From NCBI GenBank assembly GCA_035468985.1, contig DATISF010000040.1, positions 39,604-103,603 on the forward strand: a stretch of DNA of 64,000 bases. The letters run 5' to 3'. Position numbers and translations under genes: made by a program. The notes below the pieces were generated by a model. That model saw nothing but the letters and a program-made list of their open reading frames with translations. It did no database searches and was not told where the DNA came from. The DNA is from DASVHS01 sp035468985 (lineage in GTDB: Bacteria; Acidobacteriota; Thermoanaerobaculia; Gp7-AA8). Every line of letters begins with the position of its first letter. Within the stretch, counting starts at the first letter, position 1. Positions 63,961 through 64,000 of this stretch are shown one piece after another.

Positions 63961-64000
63961 GGATGTTCACGTCATCCTGAGTCGGCGAAGCGCGACGAAG
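63961..64000 (+). repeat. Dispersed long palindromic repeat, copy 5 (cut by window end)
   Basis: The first 40 nt are identical in sequence and flank to copy 4 (GGATGTTCAC, then GTCATCCTGAGTCGGCGAAG). The rest lies beyond the window. Confidence 0.8.

Noticed and set aside
1..64000. tRNA, rRNA, insertion sequences, integrases, attachment sites, replication origin
   Set aside because: I looked through the intergenic gaps by eye and saw none; the gaps are short and mostly filled by hairpins and promoters.

Overview
The window is 64 kb of a high-GC, gene-dense bacterial chromosome from a Gram-negative with an Omp85/TonB outer membrane. There are no rRNA or tRNA genes, insertion sequences, phage genes or CRISPR arrays. 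Gene content (a zinc-ribbon/FHA protein, MJ0042- and DUF4388-type regulators, Zn-ribbon TPR proteins, a secreted M49 peptidase, short intergenic palindromes) fits a soil-type Acidobacteriota genome, perhaps Thermoanaerobaculia-like. That placement is inferred from gene content only.

Layout. 0-1.3 kb: end of a polysaccharide-export ABC permease and an FHA protein. 1.3-10.7 kb: M49-type lipoprotein peptidase, an acyl-CoA dehydrogenase behind a FadR-type operator, folE, a PDZ/membrane/GAF/SpoIIE phosphatase and an AAA ATPase operon. 10.8-16.2 kb: lepB, a rhodanese with an in-frame UGA (likely selenocysteine), eno, a MarR regulator, a GGDEF cyclase and glycerate kinase. 16.2-23.5 kb: one 2418-codon gene joining a TamB-like translocation domain to seven POTRA domains and an Omp85 barrel. 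23.5-30.5 kb: dispersed palindromic repeats, small proteins, an S9 peptidase, fabI, a three-gene pseudopilin operon and gltX. 30.4-34.8 kb: a minus-strand iron operon (fur, FTR1 permease, ApbE, porin, FMN-binding protein, four-helix membrane protein) behind a palindromic Fur-box candidate. 34.8-41.2 kb: a minus-strand run of tightly spaced genes from pyrE through a biotin carrier, HMG-CoA lyase, thioesterase and SirB1-like protein to an SPFH/AlkP/TPR protein. 41.3-50.7 kb: yqeY, moeB with rhodanese, a CAP protein, a histidine-kinase-like protein, hydroxyacyl-CoA dehydrogenase, a collagen/tail-fibre-like secreted protein, a TPR protein and a decayed pseudogene. 50.7-63.6 kb: uvrD/pcrA, tatA, DUF4388, rfbD-like reductase, a glycosidase-fold protein lacking its usual nucleophile, the tlyA-dxs-ispA-xseB isoprenoid/housekeeping operon, a TonB receptor, xseA and a Thr-rich lipoprotein. 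63.56-64 kb: three copies of a long imperfect palindrome.

Functional themes are envelope biogenesis (TamB/TamA fusion, LepB, TatA, lipoproteins, porin, TonB receptor), fatty-acid and leucine catabolism (acyl-CoA dehydrogenase, hydroxyacyl-CoA dehydrogenase, HMG-CoA lyase, biotin carrier) and iron acquisition. Three cross-window patterns stand out. Many transcription units have a TANNNT box 6-10 nt before the start codon and no Shine-Dalgarno, suggesting leaderless or near-leaderless mRNAs. GC-rich palindromic elements sit in frame inside several coding sequences. Convergent genes usually overlap at their 3' ends. The best candidates for new biology are the Sec-rhodanese, the TamB-TamA single polypeptide, the Fur/FTR1/ApbE/FMN/haem-like iron operon and the in-frame palindromic insertions.
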